Assembly (NCBI RefSeq): GCF_028640845.1
Contig: NC_080540.1
Span: 265,021,958-265,085,957, forward strand
Direction of reading: 5' to 3'
DNA from: Ahaetulla prasina
Lineage: Eukaryota > Chordata > Lepidosauria > Squamata > Colubridae
Length of the DNA stretch: 64,000 nt
Positions 31,293 to 43,560 of the stretch are shown here, piece after piece (the stretch's first letter is position 1; each line of letters starts with the position of its first letter). A model generated the notes under the pieces. That model saw only the letters and a program-made list of their open reading frames with translations, was not told the origin of the DNA and ran no database searches. Both the position numbers and the translations under genes were made by a program.

Positions 31293-32339
31293 GAAGGATG
31301 TTGTTTGAACATCAGAAAGCCATTATTATTATTTCGTGCCTCCTTATGAAATGAAACAATTTCTCTTTTAACAAATTTCCTTTCCTCTTTCACAGTACAT
31401 ATTTAAACTTGTCAGTGAGATACATTTGTTTTGCCAACAGCTAATTAAATAAAATTGAATTAAAATTGCTGTGTGGTATAAATAATTCATTGGAAAGGCA
31501 CTGACTTAAAAGCAAACCATATTTGCCTTGCTTTTTTGGAATATAGGTGGAATGGACCTGATCTACATTTAACAAAATCAAGCCAAAAATCTCCTGGGAA
31601 AAAAAGGTGATGAACCTATCATATATGTGATGAGGATTGATAAATTTGGAAAATAATGAAAATATTGGGAAAGGTGAATGGAAGAAGAAACTGACAGTTA
31701 ATGTGGGAGATAAATGGATTGGGAGCCATTGCAAGAATTGCTGAATGCAGGAAGAGATTGGATAGCTTAGAAAGTTTTTATCCATAGTCACTAGATGTTG
31801 ACCTTAACTTAACAACAATGTATTTTTCTGAAGGTTTGAAAATCTTATTATTCCCTCTTGTCAGCCTGGGTGTGTAATGTTATAATTTAGTCACACATTT
31901 CCTTTGTAAAATCCAGACTTAACATGAATTGAACACCTCAACACATTCAATACATCAGAATAGGAAACTTTTTGATAGCTTTTTAAAAATATGATTAGAC
32001 ATAGAGAAATCACAGTGAAACGAGCAATGATTTAATGATAGTACTGGAAGTTGGAGTTACTTATTTATTTTTATAAGTACTTATATGTATCTTGTTTTTC
32101 CAATAGATAAGAATTAAACACAGCAGCTAAAAACAATTAAACTAGTATAAATTTAAAGTAAAAGAAGAAAATAAGGTTACAAAAGCAATTAATTGTATTA
32201 AATAAAAAGGAAAAATATTGATAATACAGAGGAACATCAAATAAGACCTTCATGGAAAATCTACACTGTCCATTCCTCTTTAATGGCATATGATGTATTT
32301 TAAGCTTTTAGAAGTAAGAAGTAAGACCTATTTCCTACA
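31293..32339. other. Unclassified DNA
   Basis: AT-rich. The 116-codon reverse ORF at 31441-31791 has no family features. Confidence 0.5.
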
Positions 32340-32347
32340 GTCTACTA

Positions 32348-32482
32348 CAGGGGTGTCAAACTCATGGCCCGTGGGCCAGATGCATCACACAATGGCCACG
32401 CCCACACCCAGTTTAGCCAAGTGGAAAAAAGGCACGATATGTCAAGTGACGATGCCAAGATAATGCAAGTTTGACACCCCTG
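32348..32482. mobile_element. hAT-type MITE (CAGGGGTGTCAAAC family)
   Basis: Terminal repeats CAGGGGTGTCAAACTC and AAGTTTGACACCCCTG are near-perfect inverses. Flanks GTCTACTA and GTTTACTG agree at 6 of 8 positions. It has an internal GGCCCGTGGGCCAGATGCAT block shared with 57387-57521. Confidence 0.9.
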
Positions 32483-32679
32483 GTTTACTGGTACAATTCG
32501 GTGGGAATTGTGTCACCATTATTTGATTTGCAAGTGAATTTGAGTGGGATTTGTGGGGTAAGAGAGTTTAATATGTAATCCATTAATTATCTAGAGGGGT
32601 TTATTTATTATGTGATCATGTTACTTCAGCCTTAAAATACATTACAAAAATTTATTCACAGGAAATTGCTAGATTATGG

Positions 32680-32948
32680 CAGGGGTGAAATCCAGCAGGT
32701 TCTGACAGGTTCTGGAGAACTGGTAGTGGAAATTTTGAGTAGTTCAGAGAACCAGTAGTGGAAATTTTCAGTAGTTCGGAGAACTGGCAAATACCACCTC
32801 TAGCTGGCCCCGAGTGGGGTGGGGAGATTTTGCAGTAGCCTTCCCCTGGAGTAGGGTGGGAATGGAGATGTTGCAGTATCCTTTTCTGCCATGCCCACCA
32901 AGCCACACCCACAGAACTGGTAGTAAAAAAGTTTGGATTTCACCACTG
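32680..32948. mobile_element. hAT-type MITE with internal duplication
   Basis: It starts CAGGGGTGAAATCC and ends GGATTTCACCACTG, with GATTATGG and GATTATGT flanks (7 of 8 match). The block GTAGTGGAAATTTTGAGTAG is present twice in tandem (about 32721-32782), unlike the sister copies. Confidence 0.9.
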
Positions 32949-32956
32949 GATTATGT

Positions 32957-34504
32957 GTTGAGACTAGGTCCTGATAAGAACATAAGACAGGTATAATACA
33001 GCTATATATAGAATATAGTAGAATATAGTATATGTGAAATCTATTTTCAAAAGTAAGCAGACCTGATCAATCCATTGTAGAGCAAGACAAAGACGGAAAC
33101 TATATGTAACAATGATTCATTATATAGAGGCAATTCGATTTTAATTATTCTTTTGAAGGACATTTTCATATGTCCTTCAAAAGGTATGTATGGATGTATG
33201 TACACACGTATGTCCTGATTTATGTTAGAAACCATCCTAGTTCAGCCTTCTACTCTGTAATTACTTTTTTTTTTCAAAGTAAGAGATCATCAGTTTGCTC
33301 AGGCTTTTGAAACTGGACGAATTAAAGGATCTTCTCTGATCTTTGTTCCACTTTCTATTTCACTTCAAGCCAAAATCACTTGCCATACATTTCACTTTTT
33401 TCCCCTATCCAAAATAAAGGGTAGACTAAATAATCTTGAGACCTAGTTATACTTTCAAGCAGAATGTGCCATTTTCTGATGGCTTGCTATAATTAGGTTT
33501 TGTTATACTCAGGATTTTTATTTGAACAACATTGGACATGCTTATGTTTATTTCTTGTTGGCTGCTGAACATTTCTTAGTCAATGAATCTTTGATCTTCC
33601 TCCCTCAAGTCTTCATAATTACCCTATCTGCTAGAACAAACTGGCAGTGTTTTGTTCCAAGCACTTTGCGATAATCCACCAGTGGCATGCATACATGCAT
33701 GGCCAAGCTACCGAAAGACTGATAAATGAGGCACTGATTTGACACCAAGTTAATCTGATTTAGAAAGGCATATGCATTGACTGGTTTGCAGATGTATCAA
33801 TCAGCTGAACTCTAGCTGAACTTCCTGAAGGTGAGGTGGCTGTCTCCTTTCAGAAGTCCAGTTTGTCTGTATGTTTATGCTATTTTTCACTGCCACAGAA
33901 ACTAGAACCAGAAATAATGGGTATAAGTTGCAGTTACCTAGTTTTGTTATAATTTCTTATAATAAACAGAAATAACAAAAAAAAAACTTCCTGATGATAA
34001 AATCTATACTATATTGGAATGATGTAGCTACCAGACGTTTCTAGGGGTAGAAACTCCAGACGTTTCTAGGTAGAGGTTAGAAAACCATTTCTTTGGCTTA
34101 ATTGATTTTCCTACCTAATGAAGAGAATTAGAATACATGTTTGTTGCAGCCCGTTTCAAGCCCACAATTGTATGATTTTATGCATGAATTACATTTCATG
34201 GTACATTTAAGAGATGTAACGTGATAGATTTAAAATGATCACCTATAAAGGAGAATTGCAAATGGATTGAATTGCAATATGCAGTGCTGCTTTCTATCCA
34301 TATTGTCAACCAAAGATCACTCACTCCAATTTAAATCAAATCTGAGGATTCCTTCAGTGACACTCAAATCTGTATGTGCGTATGAGTGGCTATGGGTGTT
34401 TATGTGCATACTTTCCAGATAACTTACATTTTACCACCAACTAAAAGACAATTCCAGGACAAGAGCGTATGCATTAATGCCTTTTAATGCATTAATGCCT
34501 TTTC
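32957..34504. other. Unclassified DNA with two small repeats
   Basis: No gene. It contains a 14-bp-arm hairpin at 33150-33183, a direct repeat of CCAGACGTTTCTAGG at about 34032-34066, and a tandem TGCATTAATGCCTTTT pair at about 34470-34503, just before the L2. Confidence 0.6.
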
Positions 34505-36100
34505 TACTGCGCATGTCCAAGATGGCGCCGCGCCGCTGAACAGCTGTGACGGCGACGGGCCTATCTTGGACCCGACCGGGTCGGGGGGGGTCTTTTGGAC
34601 AGCTTTGACCCCGCCGGGTAGAGGGCAGTCTGACGGATCGGAGGATGGGCGGCGGCGGGCGCCCCGGGGTCCCTTGGGGAGGAGCCCCGGAGCATCCCCC
34701 CCCCCCCCGGCGGCGATAAGCCCGGCGCCGGCCTGGCATTTTCCAGCGGCGGCGGCGGCGGCGGCGGCGCTTTTCGGTGGCTGCAGTGGCGGCCTAGCTT
34801 AGCTCTGCCCTAGGAAGGGCTTTAGAGCCTCTCCTCTTCGCCCCTTGGTCTGCGGTGTCAGAGGTGGGGGCCTTTTCCAACGGCGGCGGCGGCGGTCGAG
34901 TTTTCGGCGGCGGCGGCCTGGCCTGGCGTTGCTCCTGGAGGAGCCTTGGAGCTCTCTCCCTCCGGTGGTGGCAGCGATGGTGGCGGCCTGGCCGGACCGG
35001 CCTGGTGGGGGCCTAGCCTGTCGGTGGGCGGCTGGGTCCCGCGGTGGCATGACCCAGCAGGCCCGGCGGGTGAGTGGCCTACTTCAGCTGGCGGCCTGGC
35101 TTAGCGACCATGAAGAGGCCCGGTGGTCACCTTCTTTGCCACTCTGAAGGTTATCCACGGGCCTAGGGGACGCCCTCCCTACCATCTTGAGGGCGTCTAT
35201 GGCTGTCTGTGGGGGCTTTTTTGAGTCCTTTGCCCCCCCCCGGATTTTGGGGGAGGGGCGTGTCGGCGGTGGGGTGGCCGGGCATTTGGCACATGCCCGT
35301 CCTCTTTGTCATCTTGAAGGACGATCACGGCCATGCGGCGCCTTTTTCCATCATTTTAAAGGACGCCTAAGGGCCGGCTACAAGGGGACTTTTTTAAGAT
35401 CTTTGGCCCCAGTGGGGTGAATTGAGACGGGTCCTGGACAATCCTAGCTGGACTATTGTAGGACTTTATCCTTTTCCCCCATTTCCTCATCCATAGTCCA
35501 CCCCTCGAGATAGGAGGGGTTGGTGCTCTGATTTACTCATGGCGGTTTTTCATCTACCGCCTAAGAACTATATTTCGTCTGTCTTTCACCCGGAACTACT
35601 GGTGTGTCAATTTCCATCGTGACAGGTCCAGGATGGGTCTACTTGCCGGACTTTTAGCATGCGGACATTTACTGCGGCTGACCTTCTTGCCTCTGAGATT
35701 CCCTCTCTCGGGTTTGGCCCTCCACGCTATCGAGGCCCATCTTGAGGACGGGTTTTGGAACCCGAGAGATGGCATGCCAAAATAGGAGACTCAGGGTTTT
35801 TAATTAATTGTTTTAATAGATTTTTAAGGGAATTTTAATGGGAATTTTAAGGGAGGTGGGGGAGGGATTTGGCGGGTGGGGAGAACCCGTCGGGAGGGGT
35901 GGAGGGTTGAGGCGGGCGTTGGGGTAGCCCGTCGGGAGGAGCCAGTCCTGCGCGTGCTCGTGACGGTTTTTAATAGGTTCGGAGGTTAGGGGAGATTGCG
36001 TTCCTGTTGGTGAGGTGGCCTGATTTCCACGGTAAGTGGGAGGGGCAGATATGGCGGAAGGGGATCATATCGTTCTGGGGCGCGCCCGATGTGTGCAAGC
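34505..36100 (+). promoter_or_regulatory. GC/CpG-rich 5' UTR or internal promoter of L2
   Basis: GGC repeats (34747-34769 and near 34880-34915), C runs (34685-34707) and very high CpG stand out against an AT-rich background. LINE 5' UTRs normally hold the internal pol II promoter. A GCCAAGATGGCG-like motif near the start resembles a YY1-type site (CAAGATGGC). The region has ORFs on both strands that look like by-products of base composition; no ORF1 protein is recognisable. Confidence 0.6.
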
Positions 36101-36139
36101 GGTCGCGCCCGATCCCCGTCCTTTTCCCGTTCCCGGATG

Positions 36140-38935
36140 GTCAAGACCCCAGAGCCTGGGCCTTGGCTGATGTTATGCAACGCACGGTCCGTAGTTAATA
36201 AGGCCCCTAATATCGACCTTATCCAGGGGCGCCATGGACCTTATAGGCGTTACGGAAACCTGGCTGGGCACGGAAGGGGTGTGCCTTGTTGAGATGTGCC
36301 CACGGGTTTCCGTGCATTTCATCAGCCGAGGCCCAGGGTAGGGGTGGGGGTGGCGGTTGTGATTAGAGAGCCTAGAGCCGAGGGAGACCACTGTACCTCA
36401 GATTGCCGGGTGCGAATCCTCTTGTGAGATGGGGTCATAGGTGCCAGATGGGTTTGCTGATCACGTACCTGGCTCCTTGCTGCGTGACAGCTGCCCTGCC
36501 CGAGCTCCTGGAGGTGCTGGCCGGGGTGGCAGTGGAGACCCCCAGACTTTTAGTCATGGGGGACTTTAACTTGCCATCGTCCGGCTCGTCATCGACAGCA
36601 GCTCGGGAGTTCATGGCTTCCATGACGGCCTTGGACCTGACCCAAGTAGTTGATGGCCCTACTCACATTGGGGGTGGCACTCTGGACCTGATTTTTGTCT
36701 CTGGTCAGTGGTTGAGAGATCTGGACTTAAAGGAAATAGTCACTGAACCTTTGTCATGGTCAGATCACTCTCTTCTTCGCCTGGACTTTCTGACCGCCAT
36801 TCACCACCGCAGGGAGACGGAGCCGACACGTTGGTTCCGTCCCAGGCGCCTGATGGACCCGGAGGGGTTCCGGACGGAGCTTGGGCCATTTCCTGAGAGT
36901 CTGGCTCACGGCTCGGTTGAGGAACTTGTTGCGGCCTGGGAACGGGCCGCGGCGGGGGCCTTAGACCGGGTCGTGCCTTTGCGGCCTCTGACCCGGCGCA
37001 GGTCCCAACCGGCTCCTTGGTTCTCCGAGGAGCTGAGAGGGATGAAGCGCCGGAGAAGACGCCTAGAGAGTTCCTGGAGGTCTAGCCGTTCAGAAGCTGA
37101 TCGGACACTAGTGAAGTCCTATACTAGGACTTACCTAGTGGCATTGAGGGAAGCGAGGCGTAGCTACGCCTCCTCCCTCATTGCATCGGCAGATAACCGC
37201 CCAGCCGCCCTGTTTCGGGTGACCCGCTCCCTCCTACACCAGGGGGAGCGGGATGACCCGTTGCAGGGACGTGCTGAGGAGTTTAACGGTTATCTATACG
37301 ATAAAATCGTTCAGCTTCGGGATGGTTTGGACCAAGATTGCGGTGATACGGGTGAGACGGCTGAGGGTGGTCTTGGTGACATTTTATGGGATGAGTTTGA
37401 CCCTGTTGCTCCCGAGGACATGGACAGGTTGTTGGGGAGGCTGAATGCCACCACATGTTTACTGGACCCGTGCCCCTCCTGGTTGGTGCTGGCCACGCAG
37501 GAGGTGACACGAGGCTGGCTCCAGGCGATTACGAGCGCTTCTTTGGTGGAGGGTGTCTTTCCGGCCGCCTTGAAAGAGGCGGTGGTGAGGCCCCTCCTCA
37601 AGAAGCCTTCCCTGGACCCGGCTGTTTTAGGTAATTATCGTCGTCTCCAACCCGCCGCGCGAAGGTTGTTGAGAGTATGGTGGCATATCAGTTTCCTTAC
37701 ACCTGGATGAAACTGTCTATCTAGACCCGTTCAGTCCGGTTTCCGCCCGGTTACAGCACGGAGACGGCTTTGGTCGCGTTGGTGGATGATCTCTGGAGGG
37801 CCAGGGATAGGGGTTGTTCCTCTGCCCTGGTCCTATTAGACCTCTCAGCGGCTTTCGATACCATCGACCATGGTATCCTGCTGCGCGGTTGGAGGGATTG
37901 GGAGTGGAGGCACCGCTTATCGGTGGTTCTCCTCCCATCTCTCCGACCGTCGCAGTCGGTGTTGACAGGGGCAGAGGTCGGCCCCGAGGCGCCTCACTTG
38001 TGGGGTGCCGCAGGGATCGATCCTCTCGCCTTCTGTTCAACATCTACATGAAGCCGCTGGGTGAGATCATCAGTGGGTTCGTGTGAGGTACCAGCTGTAC
38101 GCGGATGACACCCAGCTGTACTTTTCCACACCGGACCACCCCAACGGTTATCAAGTGCTGTCCCGGTGCCTGGAGGCCGACGGGTCTGGATGGGGAGAAA
38201 CAGGCTCAAGCTCAATCCTCCAAGACAGAGTGGCTGTGGATGCCGCATCCCGCACAGTCAGCTAAATCCGCGGCTGACCATCGGTGGCGAGTCATTGGCC
38301 CCGATGGAGAGGGTGCGCAACTTAGGCGCCCTCCTGGATGAACGGCTGTCTCTAGAAGATCATTTGACGGCCGCCTCCAGGAGAGCGTTCTACCAGGTTC
38401 GCCTGGTGCGCCAGTTGCGCCTTTCTGGACCGGGAGGCCCTATGCACGGTCACTCACGCCTTGTGACGCCTCGCCTGGATTACTGCAACGCCTCTACATG
38501 GGGCTTCCTTGAAGGGCATCCGGAGGCTGCAGTTAGTTCAGAATGCGGCTGCGCTGGTGATAGAGGAGCCCTCGTGGCTCCCGTGATAACACCCATCCTG
38601 CGCAGGCTGCACTGGCTACCTGTGGCCTTCCGGTGCGCTTCAAGGTTTTGGTGACCACCTTTAAAGCGCCCATGGCATAGGGCCGGGTTATCTACGGGAC
38701 CGCCTACTGCGACCAGATACCTCTCACCGACCTGCGCCTCACAGAGAGGGACTCCTCAGGGTGCCGCCAGCTAGGCAGTGTCGTTTGGCGACGCCCAGGA
38801 AGGGCCTTCTGTGGGGCACCCACCCTCTGGAACGAACTCCCCCCAGGACTCCGCCAACTTCCGGACCTTCGAACCTTCCGTCGCGAGCTCAAGACACATT
38901 TATTCATCTGTGCAGGACTGGCTTAGATTTTAAAT
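36140..38935 (+). pseudogene. L2 ORF2 relic: endonuclease, RT and C-terminal domain
   Basis: The endonuclease N-terminus appears as 'LCNARSVVNKAPNIDLI' near 36172 and continues after frame changes. A 435-codon open frame (36403-37710) holds 'VMGDFNLPSSGSSS', 'PLSWSDHSLLRLDF', and the start of RT ('LKEAVVRPLLKKPSLDPAV'). After a frameshift near 37640, further pieces carry '[19 protein letters not shown]' (near 37826), 'YADDTQLYFSTPDHPN' (near 38097, catalytic Asp pair) and the ORF2 C-terminus. Many single-base losses in the RT half mean it is inactive. The endonuclease half is notably better kept than the RT half. Confidence 0.9.
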
Positions 38936-39138
38936 TTAGAGGGGTTTTAAATTGATTTTAATATTTATATTTATATTTATATTTCTATTTTTAATAATTG
39001 GGCTAGAATAAGTTTTTTAAGGATTATTTTAATTTGTATATTGATATTGATGTTTTATATGCCTGTGAACCGCCCTGAGTCCTTTGGGAGATAGGGCGGT
39101 ATATAAATTCGAATAATAAATAAATAAATAAATAAATA

Positions 39139-40028
39139 CTAATTACAATTATTTGCCTGTAAAACAAAACAGAAAAAAAACCCATTTTACAAAATTGACT
39201 GATCGCATCTGTATCTCCCAAATATTCTTTCATACAATATACAGAAAAGCGTATGACCAAATACTAAGCACACGCATCCTTCCTTCTTACAATATAAGCA
39301 GAAAAAAGAGGAAAAAGAAAGAAAGATCCTCATGGGATCAGGGAATGGGAACAAACTGTACTGAGAAGGGAATAAAAAGGTCTTAGATGAGGAAAAGAAA
39401 GGGATGAATAAAAGATGTGAGGGTAGGAAAGAGAGATAATTAGATTTGTGGTGCAAGAATTCAGATGATTATATGCCAGCAAAGACAAACCATTCTAACT
39501 TTGTTGTTATCCTGTGATAATAAGAATTGCCTGATCCTAGTTCAATATTTCAATTGTTACACACATCACAATGTCAAAAAGTTGTACATGGATTTAAGGG
39601 CTCCTGGTAGAGACACAAAAGCAGCTGAAATATCTGCAAGAGATTCTATACCAGTTTTATTCATAGAGTATCCTTTGCTCTATGCACTAGCCAGTTTTAC
39701 ATACCCTGGTTTTTGTTTTGTTTTTTGTTGTTTACTTCTTGCTCCTTTTTTTATTAGCTGCCTCTATAATTATAAACAATTCAGATGGAAATGTTGTAGG
39801 GAGGAAACTTGTTTTCATACAAATCAATACAATATTTTAGCATGAACATATTTTAAAAACGTATTCATTCTTTGGTTTCTTATATTTCTGGCTTCTTATT
39901 TTTTTTCTGCCAAAACATCTCCACAACATATGTTAAAGCAAATACTTCAAAAAACAAGGAGAACTTTATGACACATCTTAGTAGCTGTCCTTGTCCTTTA
40001 GAATATCTTTTCCTTTTACTTCCAGCAG
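39139..40028. other. Unclassified DNA
   Basis: No gene is recognised. The 126-codon ORF at 39465-39845 has a hydrophobic stretch in its second half but no family features, and its base composition is like the surrounding DNA. Confidence 0.5.
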
Positions 40029-40036
40029 GCACCCAT

Positions 40037-40310
40037 CAGAGGTGGGTTTCAGCAGGTTCTGACCAGTTCTGGAGAACTGATAGTGAAAATTTTGAGTAGT
40101 TCGGAGAACCGGTAAATGCCACCTCTGACTGGCTCCACCCCCATCTATTCTCTGCCTTCCGAGTCCCAGCTGATTGGGAGGAAATGGGGATTTTGTGGTA
40201 ATCTTCCCCTGGAGTGGGGTGGGAATTGAAATTTTGCAGTATCCTTCCCCTGCCACACCCACCAAGCTATGCCCAGAACTGGTAGTAAAAATTTTTGAAA
40301 CCCACCACTG
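40037..40310. mobile_element. hAT-type MITE with perfect 8-bp duplication
   Basis: It starts CAGAGGTGGGTTTCAGCAGG and ends TGAAACCCACCACTG, flanked by GCACCCAT on both sides (40029-40036 and 40311-40318). ACCGGTAAATGCCACCTCTG and the CCACACCCACCAAGC stretch place it in the family of 21847 and 60122. Confidence 0.95.
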
Positions 40311-40318
40311 GCACCCAT

Positions 40319-41774
40319 CCTCTTAACCTTCCAGAAAGTCATTAAGAGATGGATGGTTCCCCATGTACTGGGATAGCAAAGTTAGAACGTGGAAGACTGT
40401 ATAGCTGCAGTCTATACAGATGTTGGACTGGTACCTGTTTATGAGTATGATTATGTTTGTTGTTATTGTTGTTTTTGTATTGTTGAGTGGCCATATAAAT
40501 GTTTTAAATAAAATAATCAATCAATAAATAAATATATTATTTCTAATAATGTAAAGGATATGCAATATGGATTATGGTATATGCTCATCACTCCTAGTGT
40601 ATAGCCACAAATTGACCATGAGGCCCTAAAAGTGATAAAAAATTATAATTTCTTCTGCATTATACCTTCAAATATTAATCAAGCAATCATATAATCAAAC
40701 GTATAATGAATTATTGTACAGTAGAAAGAATTTTGGAAAACAAGAGGGGCTTTCACTTCTAGTCTGTTCCTGACATTTGATGTCCGATAATCATTCAGTT
40801 GCTTCACATGAGTTGTGCTCCAACAGCTATCACTTCACTAGAATGGTCTGTCAGTAACTGCTTTGCTGAGTTCTGTAATATTAAACTTGTATCACCAGTG
40901 TCTGTATATAGCCACCTTGTCTTTTTCAAGGGCTTTCAATTTTTCCAACCATCAAAGTCTTCTCCAGTGACTTTTATCTTCCCAAGAAAATAATAATTCT
41001 TGTTCTTCTGATTAGCTTTGATTTGGACATAGCTATTGTTTGGACATTTGATGTCCATCAATGTCACAAGATATGGTCAATGGGAACTCCCTGGGGCTAA
41101 TCCCTGTTGAGTCAGTTATAGTCTCCACTTGAAATGCCATATGTATAACTGCAGAAGGATAAGTGTTTTGATCACTCTGTTAATTTTATTTTAAAAAGTA
41201 GACATATCTTAACCAATCCAAACTTTATTGTAATTGCAGCAAGCCATTTTGAAATTCTGATTAAAAGGATTAATAGTCATTGTCACTAATATGAACATGA
41301 AGAAGAAATTTATTACACTGAATCACAAATACTGTGATTAAGGTGAAGCTTCTTTTTGTATTAAAATAAGAGGGTGTATCCAAGTTAATTATGATTTGTA
41401 TATATAGCATATGGCTTCTGAGGCCAGACTGACTGCTATTGAGCTGGCGTGAAAAAAATAGCATGCCTCATCTAGTTTTTGATATGCTCATATAATTGCT
41501 GAATGAAAGTGCAAATAATCTGAAAGCTCTAATAATGAAAATCAAGAAGCGCAGTACAAAAAAATGCTAAGTTTAACTATAAAGATCAAACTAATGGCAA
41601 GAGTTATAGCAACCGGCCTTTAAAATGATAATGTGTATATTGAAATGGTGAATAATATCAGCATTTTTTTTGATCCGCTGTGAACAATAAGGAACCAGTA
41701 GGCAAGAAATGTGCCATACTTAGTAAAATAGAAATGAAGAACTTGAAAAAGATTTTCTGATTCCAGAATATATC
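40319..41774. other. Unclassified DNA
   Basis: About 1.45 kb with no gene or recognisable repeat apart from a short AATAAATAAAT near 40525. Confidence 0.5.
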
Positions 41775-41776
41775 TA

Positions 41777-42142
41777 CAGGTAGTCCTTGATTTAGGACCA
41801 CCATTGGGACCATAAGCAAGATGGTTGTTAAGTGAGTCATGCCTGATTTTACTATGTTTTGTGCCACAGTTGTTAAACAAATCACTGCAGTTGTTAAGTG
41901 AATCACATGGTTGTTAAGTGCTTCCCCCATTGCCTTTGCTTGTGGGAAGCTGCCTGGGAAAGTTGCAAATGGTGATCATATGATATCAGGATGTTGCAGC
42001 CATCATAAATGCTTGTTGGTTGCCAAGTGCCTGAATTTTGATCACATGCCATGGGGATGCTGTGTGAAGAATGGTTGTAAGTTAGTGCCATTGTAACTTT
42101 GAATTGTCACAAAATGATTGATTGTAAATTGAGGATTACTTG
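41777..42142. mobile_element. TA-flanked non-autonomous DNA transposon
   Basis: The ends CAGGTAGTCCTTGATTTA and TAAATTGAGGATTACTTG are imperfect inverted repeats with TA on each outer side, as for Tc1/mariner. Inside are repeated GTTGTTAAGTGA-type units (41823, 41890, 41912). It has no ORF of note. A decayed relative lies at 21280-21480. Confidence 0.8.
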
Positions 42143-42144
42143 TA

Positions 42145-43560
42145 TACTTGCAAAGATCAGAATAGTGCAAGCAATGATATTCCCTATGGAAATAGCCTTT
42201 GAAGCAGTAAAAGAGAAAGAGTATTGATGCCTTTGAAACTTGGATAAGACACTGAAGAATACCATAAATAGCCAGGAAAATGAACAATGACTCACTGAAC
42301 AAATCAAACCAGAGTTCTCACTCAAAGCACAATAATCAACTTCAAATTTTCCTATTTCAGAAACATATGCAATTTTTTTGATATATTACTGAAAAATTAA
42401 GATTTCATAGCCAATTTCAATACCAAGAAAGATCAAAACAATAAAATCTAATTGAAGTAATGCTTCACTGCTCAATATCGAAAAGCAAAAGAACTTATGC
42501 ATATATCTATAGCTGACATATTTCCATCAAATATAAAATTGAATCAATTCAAATATCCCACTCTACATGCAAAAAGCAATTGACAGGTGTTGGTGATGTT
42601 TAAAGAAATTGATGTTATATATTCTACATCCAACACCAGAACTTTCATATGAATTTCAGTATTTGACATTTAATCCTGCCCATAAAGACGTGAATGAGGC
42701 AGTAAATCAAAGAATGTGGGGAAGCAATTGTAGTACTTGCCAGAAGGAAAGGCCAAATGTGATAAAGTTATATGCTGGTAATTTTTATCTATTTATAAGC
42801 CTTCCTCAGCTTCTTTTAGCATACATATTTTATTTCTTAGATGAGCATGGCTGGTCAGAAAAGACATTTATTTGTTTGGGACAGTTTAGAATTCAGATTG
42901 GAAGCATTTATTTCTGCTTCCAGTTGAGGGCTCAATAATGGTTATACACTGGTTGGTTATGTTTCGCTGTTTTTAATGTCATGTATTCATGGTTTTAGGA
43001 TTTTATCTTGAAATATTTTTTTTTATCTTTAGTCCCAGATTCACTAACCAGATAAACTTAAATAGAATAGCCATTGAGAACTGAGTAGTGCATAAGCCAT
43101 GATAAGTAAGCAACAAAGTACATTATAAGAGAATATATGTAGTTTATGGTTGAACTGTATGGAGTCTTAGATCTTTCTGAGCCTGGGTGTGTGTTTGCAG
43201 ATATTTCATTAATCGCTATAGCACAAGCAATATCAGCTATAAAAAAGACAATACTACCAAAACTCAAAAACATTGCAACAACAACCACATGGCAACACAG
43301 TAGCACATAAACAACTTAAATAAAGTTTAAGTTTTATTAAACATCTTAAATAAAATATTCAGTAGGCTTTGAAGAAGAAAAAACAGGAACATCTACAACT
43401 GACTTTAACAGACACTACATAAGATGGAAGAGTAGTAGAGCGCATCCATTAACACTAACTAGACATGATAAATATCCTTAATCTCACAGCCCATGAACAG
43501 ATTAAATCATAATTTATAATATCATAATACAAAAAGTCACTGAATCTAAAAAATATCCAA
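42145..43560. other. Unclassified DNA
   Basis: Short ORFs such as 42609-42938 (109 codons) and 43058-43306 show no domain. I see no repeat family. Confidence 0.5.

Larger units (their letters stand above)
34505..39138 (+). mobile_element. Near full-length L2 LINE with CpG-rich 5' region
   Basis: A 4.6-kb L2. It starts with a GC-rich leader (CAAGATGGCGCCGCGCC near 34518), continues into ORF2 and ends TGTGAACCGCCCTGAGTCCT, GGCGGTATATAAATTCG and an (AAAT)n tail. All other L2 copies in the window lack the 5' part. No clear target duplication is visible. Confidence 0.9.

Noticed and set aside
34431..35420. Several ORFs in the GC-rich L2 5' region
   Set aside because: Pro/Arg/Gly-rich translations in many frames on both strands are expected from GC-rich sequence; no ORF1-like domain is seen.
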